A stretch of 64,000 nucleotides of DNA, taken from NCBI GenBank assembly GCA_028875225.1, contig JAPPFB010000012.1:294985-358984 (forward strand). Direction: 5' to 3'. Below the pieces are notes generated by a model. The model did no database searches and was not told the origin of the DNA. It saw only the letters and a list, made by a program, of their open reading frames with translations. Made by a program: the position numbers and the translations under genes. The stretch is from Chloroflexota bacterium (GTDB lineage Bacteria > Chloroflexota > Dehalococcoidia > Bin125). Positions 23,875 through 33,004 of this stretch are shown here, piece by piece (the first letter of the stretch is position 1; every line of letters begins with the position of its first letter).

Positions 23875-25089
23875 TCAGTCTCCGACGGGAATCCGGTACA
23901 ACTCCGAGGCGTTGCGCTCCAGGACCGCCGTGCGTACCTCGGGGTCGAGGTCGCCGAGGACATTGGCGATGTGCTCCTGGCTGCGCGGGTAGAGACAGGT
24001 CGGATGGGGGAAGTCGGTCTCGAAGAGGACGTTCTTGACTCCGATCTGTTCGATCACCTTGCGCGGACCGAAGTCCTCGAACCAGAAGCAAGCCCAGATG
24101 TTGCGGCGGAACTTCTCCGTCGGGCGCAACTCGTGATGTTTGACCTCGGTCGGCACCATCTCGTCCCACTGGTACTCGCAGGCTTCGAGCAGGAATGGGA
24201 TCCAGCCGATGCCGCTCTCGACCGAGACGAACTTGAGCTTCGGGAAGCGCTCCAGCACGTCGCTGTAGAGCAGGTTGGAGATCATCCGCGCGTTGTCGAT
24301 GTAGATGTTGGCCGCGCCGATCGCCAGCTTGCGCTCCGGACCCATCGACTCCCAGGGTGAGGAGACGAACGGGGAGGGCGCGCCCTTGGCCCCGCCGGAG
24401 CCGATGTGGAAGTTGAGCACCACGCCGAGGTCCTGCGCGAGCTCGAAGAACGGATCCCAGTGCGAGGTGCCGTAGTCGGGCAGGTCGAACTTCTCCGGCG
24501 TATCGCAGATCGTGTAGCCGCGTGTGCCGTACTCCTCGACCGTGCGGCGCATCTCGGCCAGCGTCGCGTCGAGATCCCAGAAGGGCAGCAGCGCCTGCGG
24601 GAACAGGCGGCCCCCCGACGTCGTCTGCCACTCGCCCATCGCGTCGTTGTAGGTCGTCACGCAGGCGTTGCGCAGTTCCCGATCGGGGATGTTGAGGAAG
24701 TTGGCCGAAGCGAACCCGGAGATGTTGGGATACACAATCTGTGCGTACAGGCCGAGACGCTCCATCAGTTCCAGCCGGGCTGGCACCTCGTAGGCGGCCG
24801 CGTCAAGCCGCTCGAAGTCATGCACGCCGAGGATGCCGAGCACCTTGTCGCCGCTGCTCTCGACGACCGAAAGGCCGACCGGGCCAAGCGGCACATCGCC
24901 GTCGACGAACCAGAAGTGTTCGCCGTCGACCTTGCGGAGTTGCGGCATGCGGTCGCGCATTGTCGCCGGCGCGCGCGAGGTCCAGAGGTCGGGTGGCTCG
25001 GTGACGTGCGAGTCGCAGTCGATCACATTGATGCCCTGGACCGCGTTGAGCATCGGGTTGTCGTGAACTGTGGGGTTGGCGCTGACCAT
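23875..25089 (-). CDS. Amidohydrolase-2 family metal hydrolase/decarboxylase
   Basis: I start at ATG 25089 (404 residues); the frame remains open upstream but runs into the neighbouring gene. The protein has the amidohydrolase-2 (ACMSD-like) plan: an N-terminal D24-x-D26-x-H28 metal strand (IDCDSHVTEP), NFHIG in mid-barrel, and LFETDFPHP near the C-terminus with the conserved Asp. Members perform non-oxidative decarboxylation or hydrolysis of aromatic and related acids. Such genes are common in bacteria that degrade recalcitrant organics. No substrate can be assigned. Confidence 0.85.
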   Translation of the reverse strand: MVSANPTVHDNPMLNAVQGINVIDCDSHVTEPPDLWTSRAPATMRDRMPQLRKVDGEHFWFVDGDVPLGPVGLSVVESSGDKVLGILGVHDFERLDAAAYEVPARLELMERLGLYAQIVYPNISGFASANFLNIPDRELRNACVTTYNDAMGEWQTTSGGRLFPQALLPFWDLDATLAEMRRTVEEYGTRGYTICDTPEKFDLPDYGTSHWDPFFELAQDLGVVLNFHIGSGGAKGAPSPFVSSPWESMGPERKLAIGAANIYIDNARMISNLLYSDVLERFPKLKFVSVESGIGWIPFLLEACEYQWDEMVPTEVKHHELRPTEKFRRNIWACFWFEDFGPRKVIEQIGVKNVLFETDFPHPTCLYPRSQEHIANVLGDLDPEVRTAVLERNASELYRIPVGD

Positions 25090-25148
25090 GCCGTCGCCTT
25101 TCGCTTGTCGCTGTGGACTGAGAACAAGGGCAATGCTATGCGATTGGC

Positions 25149-25931
25149 CTAGTCGCTGCCGATTCGTCGGGCGAGCGCACCAGCGGCGATGCACGACCCG
25201 GCCGCGAGGCCCAGTGTGAACACGAGCCAGGGCCAGAAGAGCTCGGCGGTGCCCCAGGGATCGGCTCCGACGCCTGAGGCGTTGGCCCCGTACTCAAGCC
25301 ACCAGGCGAGAAACACGTAGAGCGCCAGGGCGACGTTCAAGGGGCTGACTACGGGACCGCTGAAGCCGCGTCCTACGATCCATCGGCTGAGGAGGGCCAG
25401 GAATGTAAGAGTCGCGCCCCATGTCAGTGCGGTCTCGGGCACGCTGGCCTGACTGTGCCACATCGCCAGATGCAGACCGAACACCATCAGGGAGAACAGC
25501 AACCACCAGGCGGCGAGGGGATTGACCGCATACGGAGCGATGGCGCGAGCGCCCAGCAGAATGCCACAAAACAGGAGGGAGAACGGCCAATAGATCGGCT
25601 CGGCCGCGAACGTGCCGCCAAGGCTGGTGAAGCTGATCAGCATCTCACCGACTACCACACCGGCTACGCCCAGCACGACGGCCAGATTCTCTGTCGCAGG
25701 CAAGTCGCCGCGCAGCGGGCGCAGGGTCAACGCGCGCGAAATGAGGATCAGGGAAATGAGCATCGCCGCCCAGCCGGCGGACAACTCAGGGCCCGCACCA
25801 CTGATCTCGAGGAACGTCTCAAGCAGAAACACCAGAACGGCGGCGATGATCATCGTCCGCCAGCCTGTGTCATCCCAGATGCGGCGCAACGTTCCGATCG
25901 GGTCGTGCAACAGTTGCTCGTGATGCGGCAT
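25149..25931 (-). CDS. Polytopic membrane protein of unknown function
   Basis: I start at ATG 25931 (260 residues), which has GAGGAGG upstream; the longer open frame is antisense to the SDR gene to the right. After a short cytoplasmic N-terminus (MPHHEQLLHDPIGTLRR) it has about seven to eight hydrophobic segments, starting near residues 25-43, 54-66, 85-107 and 116-135 and ending near 227-250. No family motif is recognised. It is divergent from the SDR gene at 26038. Confidence 0.7.
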   Translation of the reverse strand: MPHHEQLLHDPIGTLRRIWDDTGWRTMIIAAVLVFLLETFLEISGAGPELSAGWAAMLISLILISRALTLRPLRGDLPATENLAVVLGVAGVVVGEMLISFTSLGGTFAAEPIYWPFSLLFCGILLGARAIAPYAVNPLAAWWLLFSLMVFGLHLAMWHSQASVPETALTWGATLTFLALLSRWIVGRGFSGPVVSPLNVALALYVFLAWWLEYGANASGVGADPWGTAELFWPWLVFTLGLAAGSCIAAGALARRIGSD

Positions 25932-26037
25932 GACCGCCTCCTCTCGGGACCGGTACTCGTTGCTGCGAACGTAGGGCTTTGTGATTGACCATGTCGTACG
26001 TTGCGGGCAACCCAGAACACAGTTGAGGAGGAAGCGT

Positions 26038-26841
26038 ATGGGAGCACTCGACGGCAAGGTTGCCCTGATTACAGGTGGAGCGTCGGGCATTGGGCTGGCC
26101 ACGGCCCAGCTCTTTGTGGAAGAGGGCGCGCAAGTTGCAATGCTCGACCGGAATGCCGATCTCGTCAACGAGACCGCGCGCGAGATCGGTTCCAATGCCC
26201 TCGCGATCAGCGGAGATGTGACCAGGGAAGAGGACGTCGAGCGAATGGTTGCGGGCTGCGTGGAGCGATTCGGCCGACTCGATATCGGCTTCAACAACGC
26301 CGGGATCGCCGGGACTGCAGCGATCCACGAGCACGAGTTGAGCCACTTCCAGCACGTGATCGACGTCTGCTTGACCGGCGTGTTCCTCTGCCTCAAGCAC
26401 CAGTCAAAGCAACTCATCGCGCAGGGTGAGGGTGGGTCGCTGATCAACACGGCCAGCATCAACGCGACCCAGGCGAGCAAGGGACTCGGCGCATATTGCT
26501 CGGCCAAGGCCGGCGTCGCCATGCTGACCAAGGTCTCGGCCCTGGAACTGGGTGAGTATGGCATACGAGTCAACGCGATCGGTCCTGGCCATACCAGGAC
26601 GCCAATGACCGAGCGAGCGCGCGATGTCGACGGCTTCGACGAAGCGATGATCGGCGCCACGCCGCTGGGTCGGCTCGGCGAGCCGAACGACATCGCCCAG
26701 ATGGCGCTGTATCTGGGCAGTGACGCCAGCCCATGGGTCTCCGGCCAGCTCTTCTACGTCGACGGCGGGATCACCGTCAACGAGCTACCGCCGGGATTCA
26801 ACCTGCTTGAGGCTTCTCTGAGACAACCGGGCTCCTCCTGA
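26038..26841 (+). CDS. Classical SDR oxidoreductase
   Basis: Started at ATG 26038 after TTGAGGAGGAAG, 267 residues. Cofactor motif TGGASGIG (12-19), D37 after strand 2 (NAD preference), NNAG (86-89), catalytic S140, Y153 and K157 (YCSAK), and the C-terminal SGQLFYVDGG. It is closely related to the next SDR gene (both have MLDR/IADRNAD and CSAKAGVAMLTKVSALELG), so these two are a duplicate pair separate from the five-gene array downstream. Confidence 0.9.
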   Translation: MGALDGKVALITGGASGIGLATAQLFVEEGAQVAMLDRNADLVNETAREIGSNALAISGDVTREEDVERMVAGCVERFGRLDIGFNNAGIAGTAAIHEHELSHFQHVIDVCLTGVFLCLKHQSKQLIAQGEGGSLINTASINATQASKGLGAYCSAKAGVAMLTKVSALELGEYGIRVNAIGPGHTRTPMTERARDVDGFDEAMIGATPLGRLGEPNDIAQMALYLGSDASPWVSGQLFYVDGGITVNELPPGFNLLEASLRQPGSS

Positions 26842-26932
26842 CTGAACGAATCCGGCCGTATCTACGCTTGCTGCTGGGCCCGAATCGGCTTGAACGGAGG
26901 TCTCTCACTGGCGGAGACTATGTGCCACCTCA

Positions 26933-26965
26933 TCGAGATTCCCGCGACCAGCGCGGGAATGACGG
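26933..26965. repeat. ATTCCCGCG palindrome, copy 2
   Basis: Arms ATTCCCGCG (26938-26946) and CGCGGGAAT (26952-26960) around five bases, flanked by GAG and GACGG. It is the reverse complement, including flanks, of the repeat at 1475-1503. It lies between two SDR genes about 30 bases before the second start codon. Confidence 0.8.
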
Positions 26966-26992
26966 TTCAGTTTCTGAATGGAGGAAGAACAG

Positions 26993-27781
26993 ATGGGACA
27001 ACTCGACGGCAAGGCTGCACTGATCACCGGCGCGGCTTCGGGAATTGGACTGGCGGCGGCCAGGCGCTTCGCCGAAGAAGGCGCGCAGGTGGCGATCGCC
27101 GATCGCAACGCCGACGGCGCTGCTGAAGCAGCGCGTGAGATCGGCTCGCAAGCGATCGCGATCACGGCCGATGTCACCGATGAAGACGATGTCGCCAACA
27201 TGGTGATGTCTTGTGTCGACCGTTTCGGACGGCTCGACATCGCATTCAACAACGCCGGCATCGGCGGCTTTTCGCCGATCCAGGACTATCCGCTAGCCCA
27301 GTTTCAGCGAGTGATCGATGTTTGCCTGACGGGCGTCTTCCTCTGCATCAAGCACGAATCGAAGCACCTCATTGAGCAGGGTTCAGGCGGCTCAATCATC
27401 AACACCGCCTCACTCAACAGCATCCAGGCAACCGAGGGACTTTCGGCCTACTGCTCGGCCAAGGCCGGCGTTGCGATGCTGACCAAGGTCTCGGCGCTGG
27501 AGCTGGGACGACACAACATCCGCGTCAACAGCATCGGACCGGGGCTGATCCGCACGCCGCTGACTCAGGGTCTGCGCGACATTCCCGAGCTGGAGGAGGC
27601 GTTTGCGCACGAGGCGCCGCTTGGCCGGATCGGCGATCCCGAGGATGTGGCCCAGCTGGCGCTCTGGCTGGCCTCCGACGCCTCGTCGCTGATGACCGGA
27701 CAGACCGTCCAGTTGAACGGCGGCGCCGACATCAACAAGTACCCGCCGCTGTTCGAGTTCTTCGGTCAACAGCCGCTGTAG
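26993..27781 (+). CDS. Classical SDR oxidoreductase
   Basis: Started at ATG 26993, preceded by GGAGGAAG; 262 residues. TGAASGIG (12-19), D37, NNAG (86-89) and catalytic S140, Y153 and K157 (YCSAK) are all present, with MTGQTVQLNGG at the C-terminus. It is a paralogue of the gene at 26038-26841. The two are separated by a dispersed palindromic repeat. Confidence 0.9.
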   Translation: MGQLDGKAALITGAASGIGLAAARRFAEEGAQVAIADRNADGAAEAAREIGSQAIAITADVTDEDDVANMVMSCVDRFGRLDIAFNNAGIGGFSPIQDYPLAQFQRVIDVCLTGVFLCIKHESKHLIEQGSGGSIINTASLNSIQATEGLSAYCSAKAGVAMLTKVSALELGRHNIRVNSIGPGLIRTPLTQGLRDIPELEEAFAHEAPLGRIGDPEDVAQLALWLASDASSLMTGQTVQLNGGADINKYPPLFEFFGQQPL

Positions 27782-27834
27782 TCCGTAGACTGCCTGCCGA
27801 CTGAGCTCGTTGAGACACGGAACGGGAGCTGATC

Positions 27835-28731
27835 ATGCGTGAGTTTTCCGGCAAGACCGCGGTCGTCACCGGTGCGGCCAGCGGAATGGGACTCGCCTTC
27901 GCCCGGCGGTTCGCCGCCGAGGGCATGAATGTCGTCCTCGCCGACATCGAGGAGGACGCGCTCAACGCCCAGGTGATCCGGCTCGAACAGGAAGAGCGCA
28001 ACGTGCTCGGCGTGATCGTCAACACGATGCGGCGCGAAGCGCTGGAGCACCTGCTGGAGCGGACAACCGAGCAATTCGGAAACGTTCACATCCTGGTCAA
28101 CAACGCCGGCGTCGCCGGCGGCGATGACGCCGGGTTCTCAACCGACGGCTCGATCCGGGGTTCCTGGGAGGTCCCCGACGCCACCTGGGAATGGATCATG
28201 GGCGTCAACTTCTGGGGCGTCCTCTACGGCATCCAGGTGTTCGTCCCGCACATGCTGGAGCATGGCGAGGAGGGTCACATCGTCAATACGGCCTCGTTGG
28301 CCGGCCTGATGCCCGGCGGCAGCGCCTACAGCGTGTCGAAGCACGGGGTGTTGACCCTGACCGAGGGTCTCTACCAGCAGTTCCTGGCAATGGGCGCCAA
28401 TCTGAGCGCATCGGTGCTCTGTCCCGGATTCGTCAACACAAACATCGGCTACGCCGATCGAAATCGCCCCGACGAGCTGGGAGGCGTGTCCGAACGAACT
28501 CCCGAGCTACAAGACGCCATCTCGGCGATGCTCGGCGGCGGCATGGACCCCGACCGGGTCGCCGACATCGTCTTCGACTCGATCGTCGAGCAACGCTGCT
28601 ACATCCTGCCGCATCCGGCCTGGGACGATGTCGTCCGCGGTCGCGTCGAGCACGTGCTCGCCAGGGGCGCACCGCTGACGGTCGACATGGAAGAGCTGAT
28701 GCGCCGGCGAGCGGCAGGCGAAGAGGTCTGA
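27835..28731 (+). CDS. SDR oxidoreductase, tandem array member 1
   Basis: A 298-residue SDR, the first of five sharing the start M-R-[ED]-F-x-G-K-T-A-V and an extended C-terminus. TGAASGMG (12-19), D37 (VLADIEED), NNAG (89-92), then a variable segment at about 93-115 before WEWIMGVNFWGVLYG, and catalytic S154, Y165 and K169 (YSVSK). The last 50 residues (YILPHPAWDD...LMRRRAAGEE) replace the usual short SDR C-terminus and may cover the active site. Substrate unknown. Confidence 0.9.
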   Translation: MREFSGKTAVVTGAASGMGLAFARRFAAEGMNVVLADIEEDALNAQVIRLEQEERNVLGVIVNTMRREALEHLLERTTEQFGNVHILVNNAGVAGGDDAGFSTDGSIRGSWEVPDATWEWIMGVNFWGVLYGIQVFVPHMLEHGEEGHIVNTASLAGLMPGGSAYSVSKHGVLTLTEGLYQQFLAMGANLSASVLCPGFVNTNIGYADRNRPDELGGVSERTPELQDAISAMLGGGMDPDRVADIVFDSIVEQRCYILPHPAWDDVVRGRVEHVLARGAPLTVDMEELMRRRAAGEEV

Positions 28732-28751
28732 GTGGCAGAAAGGAACGACCA

Positions 28752-29645
28752 ATGCGAGAGTTTGCAGGCAAGACGGCAGTCGTCACCGGCGGCGCGAGCG
28801 GCATCGGCCTGGCGATGGTCGAGCGCTTCGCTTCGGAGGGCATGAACGTCGTCCTCGCCGACATCCAGGAAGACGCCCTCCGGGCTCAGGTCCAGCGGCT
28901 GGAGCAGGAAGAGCGTTCGGTCATGGGCGTCGTCGTGGACACGATGCAGCGGGAGTCGCTGGAGCGCGTCCGCGACGAGACCATCGAGCGCTTCGGCAAC
29001 ATTCACATTCTCTGCAACAACGCGGGCGTGTTCAGCTTCCAGGACGCGATGGGACTGAGCGGCGCCGGGATCAACATCTGGGACGTGGAGGACAGCGTCT
29101 GGGAGTGGGTGATCGGCGTCAACTTCTGGGGCGTGCTCTACGGCGTGCAGACATTCCTGCCGCACATGATCGGACACGGCGAAGACGGACACGTGGTCAA
29201 CACCTCCTCGGTCGCCGGCATCACCCCGGGCGGCAGCGCCTACAGCGTCTCCAAGCATGGCGTGCTCACCCTGACCGAGGGCTTGCATCAGAATCTGGAG
29301 CGGATCGGTTCGAGGATTGGCGCCTCCGTGCTCTGTCCGGGCACCGTGCAGACCCAGATCATGAACGCCGACCGCAATCGACCGGACGAGTTCGGCGGGG
29401 CCGGCGAACGCTCCGAAGACGAAGCAGCCGGAGTCGACGCGTTCCTCGCCGGCGGGATGGATCCGGCCAACGTGGCTGAACTGGTCTTGCAGTCCATCGT
29501 CGAGCAGCGTTGTTACATCCTGCCGCATCCCGCTTGGGACGATTACGTCCGCCAGCGGGTCGAGAACATCGTCGCCCGAACGGTTCCGGCGACGCTCGGG
29601 CCGGGAGAGATGTTGCGCCGCCGGGAGGCCGGCGAGCAGTGGTAG
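28752..29645 (+). CDS. SDR oxidoreductase, tandem array member 2
   Basis: Started at ATG 28752 after AGAAAGGAACGACCA, 297 residues; the frame runs further back only as an antisense-like extension over member 1. TGGASGIG (12-19), NNAG (89-92), catalytic S153, Y164 and K168 (YSVSK). The variable segment (about 93-115, FSFQDAMGLSGAGINIW) is unlike member 1. The ending (MLRRREAGEQ) keeps the shared C-terminal extension. Separated by 20 bases from member 1. Confidence 0.9.
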   Translation: MREFAGKTAVVTGGASGIGLAMVERFASEGMNVVLADIQEDALRAQVQRLEQEERSVMGVVVDTMQRESLERVRDETIERFGNIHILCNNAGVFSFQDAMGLSGAGINIWDVEDSVWEWVIGVNFWGVLYGVQTFLPHMIGHGEDGHVVNTSSVAGITPGGSAYSVSKHGVLTLTEGLHQNLERIGSRIGASVLCPGTVQTQIMNADRNRPDEFGGAGERSEDEAAGVDAFLAGGMDPANVAELVLQSIVEQRCYILPHPAWDDYVRQRVENIVARTVPATLGPGEMLRRREAGEQW

Positions 29646-29709
29646 CGACCACTCGTACACTGCGCGGACAATCGACCTCCAACCCGGAAGTGCTCTGAGA
29701 GGATCGACC

Positions 29710-30594
29710 ATGCGCGAGTTCAGCGGCAAGACAGCGGTCGTCACGGGCGCCGCCTCAGGGATGGGCTACGCCTTCGCCGAGCGCTTTGCCGCCGAGGGTA
29801 TGAACGTGGTCCTCGCCGACATCGAGACCGACGCGCTCAACGCCGCCGTCACGCGGCTCGAACAGCAGGAGCGCAATGTCATTGGCGTTGAGGTCAACAC
29901 CATGCGCCGCGAGACGCTCGAGAACCTGCGCGACCGGGCGGTTGATCGCTTCGGCAAGATTCACGTGCTCTGCAACAACGCTGGCGTGACCTCTCGCCAG
30001 GACGCCGGAGTGGGCGCGTTCCCGGTCTGGGAAGTCCCCGACTCGACCAGGGAATGGGTCATGGGCGTCAACTTCTGGGGGGTGCTCTACGGGGTGCAGG
30101 TGTTCGTCCCGCACATGCTTGAGCATGGCGAAACCGGACACATCGTCAACACATCGTCGGTCATGGGACTCGTCCCCAGCGGCTCCGCCTACGGCGTCGC
30201 CAAGCACGGCGTCCTGACCCTGACCGAGGGGCTCTGGCACCACCTCCGGGCGGCGGAGTCGAACGTTTCCGCCTCCGTGCTCTGCCCCGGATTCGTCAAC
30301 ACGCAAATCACCGAAGCCGAGCGAAACCGCCCCGAGGAGTTCGGCGAGACGATCGAGGGCACGCCAGAGCAACGGGCGTTCTTCCAGACACTGCTCGGCG
30401 AGGGCATGGAACCGTCCGATGTCGCCGAACTGGTCTGGCGGGCCATGGTCGATGACCGGCTCTACATCCTTCCTCACGAGGGTTGGCGAGAGATCGTCCG
30501 CGGACGCGTCGAAGCGATCCTGGATGGCGGTGAACCGATCGAGATCGATTTCCAGGACATGATGCAACGTCGAGCGCGAGGCGAGATCGTCTAA
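29710..30594 (+). CDS. SDR oxidoreductase, tandem array member 3
   Basis: A 294-residue array member. TGAASGMG (12-19), NNAG (89-92), catalytic S150, Y161 and K165 (YGVAK, slightly different from the YSVSK of the neighbours). Its first 71 residues are nearly identical to those of member 4, in contrast to more divergent later parts, which suggests recent exchange between the two genes. It lies 64 bases after member 2 with AGAGGATCGACC before the start. Confidence 0.9.
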   Translation: MREFSGKTAVVTGAASGMGYAFAERFAAEGMNVVLADIETDALNAAVTRLEQQERNVIGVEVNTMRRETLENLRDRAVDRFGKIHVLCNNAGVTSRQDAGVGAFPVWEVPDSTREWVMGVNFWGVLYGVQVFVPHMLEHGETGHIVNTSSVMGLVPSGSAYGVAKHGVLTLTEGLWHHLRAAESNVSASVLCPGFVNTQITEAERNRPEEFGETIEGTPEQRAFFQTLLGEGMEPSDVAELVWRAMVDDRLYILPHEGWREIVRGRVEAILDGGEPIEIDFQDMMQRRARGEIV

Positions 30595-30606
30595 GGGAGC
30601 AGCAAC

Positions 30607-31503
30607 ATGCGTGATTTCAGCGGCAAAACGGCGGTCGTCACGGGCGCAGCGAGCGGCATGGGCTACGCCTTCGCCGAGCGCTTTGCCGCCGAGGGCATGA
30701 ACGTGGTCCTCGCCGACATCGAAACCGACGCGCTCAATGCCGCCGTCACCCGGCTTGAACAGCAGGAGCGCAATGTCATTGGCGTTGAGGTCAACACGAT
30801 GCGCCGCGAGACGCTCGAGAGCGTCCGCGATCAGGCGATCGACCGGTTCGGCAAGATCCATGTGCTCTGCAACAACGCCGGCGTCACGTCGCGCCGCGAC
30901 GGCGGACTGGGGGCCGGCACTGGCGCCGTCCCGGTCTGGGAAGTGCCCGACTCGACCTGGGACTGGGTCATGGGCGTCAACTTCTGGGGCGTGCTCTACG
31001 GCCTGCAGGTCTTCGTCCCTACGATGCTCGAACATGGCGAAGCGGGCCACATCGTCAACACCGCTTCGGTGGCCGGACTGATCCCCGGTGCGTCGGCGTA
31101 CAGCGTCTCCAAGCACGGCGTTCTGACGTTGACCGAAGGACTCTGGCACCAACTGCGAGCGGCCGATGCCAACATCTCGGCTTCGGTGCTCTGTCCTGGC
31201 TTCGTCAACACCCAGATCAACGAGGCCGAACGCAACCGTCCCAGTGAGTTCGGTCAGTCGATCGAAGCCAACGAGGCCCAACGCTTGGCCTCACAGGTCT
31301 TCCTCGGCGGCGGCATGGATCCCTCAAACGTCGCCGAACTCGTCTGGCAGGCGATGGTCAACGATCAGCTCTACATCCTCCCCCACGACGGCTGGCGGGA
31401 CATCATCCGCGGTCGCGTCGAGTCGATCCTCGACGGCCAACAGCCGGTCGAGGTCGATTTCCAGAAGATGATGGAGCGACGCACACAGGGCGAAGATGTT
31501 TGA
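30607..31503 (+). CDS. SDR oxidoreductase, tandem array member 4
   Basis: A 298-residue array member, 12 bases after member 3. TGAASGMG (12-19), NNAG (89-92), a longer variable loop (about 93-112, TSRRDGGLGAGTGAVPV), and catalytic S154, Y165 and K169 (YSVSK). The C-terminal extension ends MMERRTQGEDV. Its stop overlaps the annotated start of member 5 by eight bases. Confidence 0.9.
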   Translation: MRDFSGKTAVVTGAASGMGYAFAERFAAEGMNVVLADIETDALNAAVTRLEQQERNVIGVEVNTMRRETLESVRDQAIDRFGKIHVLCNNAGVTSRRDGGLGAGTGAVPVWEVPDSTWDWVMGVNFWGVLYGLQVFVPTMLEHGEAGHIVNTASVAGLIPGASAYSVSKHGVLTLTEGLWHQLRAADANISASVLCPGFVNTQINEAERNRPSEFGQSIEANEAQRLASQVFLGGGMDPSNVAELVWQAMVNDQLYILPHDGWRDIIRGRVESILDGQQPVEVDFQKMMERRTQGEDV

Positions 31504-32389
31504 GAAGAGCGTGATTCGCGAATTCAGCGACAGTACGGCGGTCATCACCGGCGCCGCCTCGGGAATGGGGTACGCCTTTGCCGAGCGCTTCGCCGCCGAG
31601 GGCATGAACGTCGTCCTCGCCGACATCGAGACCGAGGCGCTCCAGGCGGCCGTCTCCCGCCTGGAGCGACAGGAGCGCAGCGTCGTCGGGATCGAGGTCA
31701 ACACGATGCAGCGGGAATCGGTGGAATCGCTCCGCGACCAGGCGATCGACCGATTCGGCAACGTCCACGTGCTCTGCAACAACGCCGGCGTGACCAGCAG
31801 CGAGGACGGAGGGACCCGCAACCTGTGGGAGATCCCCAACTCGACCTGGGACTGGGTGCTGGGCGTCAACTTCTACGGCGTGTTGTATGCGATCCAGGCG
31901 TTCCTGCCGCATATGGTCGAGCACGGCGAGCCTGGACACGTGGTCAACACGTGCTCCGTCGGCGGGATCGTCGCCGGTTCGGGAGCCTACAGCGCATCCA
32001 AGCACGGCGTGCTCTCGCTGAGCGAAGGACTCTATCTCGATCTGCGCGCAAGCGACTCGAAGATCTCGGCCAGCGCGCTCTGTCCCGGACTGGTCAAGAC
32101 CAACCTGCTCAACGCCGAGCGCAATCGGCCCGATCAGTTCGGCGGGCCTGCTGAACATACGCAGGAGAACTTTGCCGCGGAGATGATGTGGGATGACGCG
32201 ATGGATCCGAGCAATGTCGCTTCGCTCGTCTGGGACGCCATCGTCAACGACACCTTCTACATCCTGCCGCACCCGGGCTTCGACGAGATCGTCAGGGACC
32301 GGGTCGATCGGATCCTGTCGCGATCCGCGCCCGAACCACTGGACTTCGCAGATTTGGCCAGGCGACGAGCGGCCGGCGAGTTGGTCTAG
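31496..32389 (+). CDS. SDR oxidoreductase, tandem array member 5
   Basis: 297 residues from ATG 31496. A GTG at 31511 would give VIREFSDSTAV, which aligns directly with the MREFSGKTAV starts of the other members and has GAGAAG just upstream, so the true start may be 31511. TGAASGMG, NNAG, and catalytic S154, Y165 and K169 (YSASK; numbering from the ATG) are present. The Gly-Lys of the N-terminal motif is replaced by Asp-Ser, and LNAERNRPDQFGG matches the array. It converges with the ferredoxin gene with a 12-base gap. Confidence 0.9.
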   Translation: MFEKSVIREFSDSTAVITGAASGMGYAFAERFAAEGMNVVLADIETEALQAAVSRLERQERSVVGIEVNTMQRESVESLRDQAIDRFGNVHVLCNNAGVTSSEDGGTRNLWEIPNSTWDWVLGVNFYGVLYAIQAFLPHMVEHGEPGHVVNTCSVGGIVAGSGAYSASKHGVLSLSEGLYLDLRASDSKISASALCPGLVKTNLLNAERNRPDQFGGPAEHTQENFAAEMMWDDAMDPSNVASLVWDAIVNDTFYILPHPGFDEIVRDRVDRILSRSAPEPLDFADLARRRAAGELV

Positions 32390-32401
32390 CTGAGGACCGT
32401 A

Positions 32402-32947
32402 CTACTCGTCCTCGCCTGATGCGAGTTGCGCCGCGAATTCCTTGCGGCCGACCCGCTCTTTCTCCGTCTTGGCGAGGATCGTCTCGGGAATCCAGAAGGG
32501 CAGATGTTCGTCGGCGCGGCTGGGGGCGAGCAGGTCGTCGAGGTCCATGACCAATTCTCGGCGGTCGTACTTGGTCTGCTCGTGGCCTTCCCAGAGCGGC
32601 AGCATGGCGATCGCGTCGAAGGGGCAGACCTCCACGCAGATGTTGCAACGCATGCAGCGGCCGAAGTCGATGTAGAAGTCGTCAATCACCGACTTGTGAT
32701 TGCTCTTGCCCGCCGCGCTGCCCGGGTTCTTCATCAGCGTCGTCGTCATGCAGTCGACCGGGCAGGCGGCAGCGCACTTGCCGCAACCGGTGCAGTTCGG
32801 CTCTTCGAGCTGGTGGTTCCAGATCAAGTACGGGAAAGTCCGAGCCCGCTTGGGAAGCTGCTTCTTCTCGAACGGGTAATGCACCGTGACCGGCCCGCGG
32901 CCAACCACCTTCGCGCCCCGACCCATGACCTTGAACACACCGCGCAT
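32402..32947 (-). CDS. NuoI-like 2[4Fe-4S] ferredoxin
   Basis: A 181-residue protein with two classical 4Fe-4S motifs: C52, C55, C58, C62 and C98, C101, C104, C108, each ending in Cys-Pro. The spacing of about 36 residues between clusters and the pre-motif segment FPYLIWNHQLEEPNCTGCGKC resemble NuoI of complex I and related electron-transfer subunits. No other complex I gene is nearby, so it may be a stand-alone ferredoxin for the oxidoreductases around it. The last 50 residues are charged. Confidence 0.85.
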   Translation of the reverse strand: MRGVFKVMGRGAKVVGRGPVTVHYPFEKKQLPKRARTFPYLIWNHQLEEPNCTGCGKCAAACPVDCMTTTLMKNPGSAAGKSNHKSVIDDFYIDFGRCMRCNICVEVCPFDAIAMLPLWEGHEQTKYDRRELVMDLDDLLAPSRADEHLPFWIPETILAKTEKERVGRKEFAAQLASGEDE

Positions 32948-33004
32948 GGCCCGCTCCCTGTGCTACCGCGCTACCGATTCAGGATAGCGCACGGTCTATT
33001 CCCG

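Noticed and set aside
29755-31281. A 508-codon minus-strand open frame with internal repeats opposite SDR members 3 and 4
   Set aside because: Its internal repeat is merely the mirror of the two nearly identical SDR genes on the plus strand.
26978-32389. Polyketide-like or single fused multidomain gene
   Set aside because: Each SDR has its own start, ribosome site and stop; no carrier or synthase domains are present.
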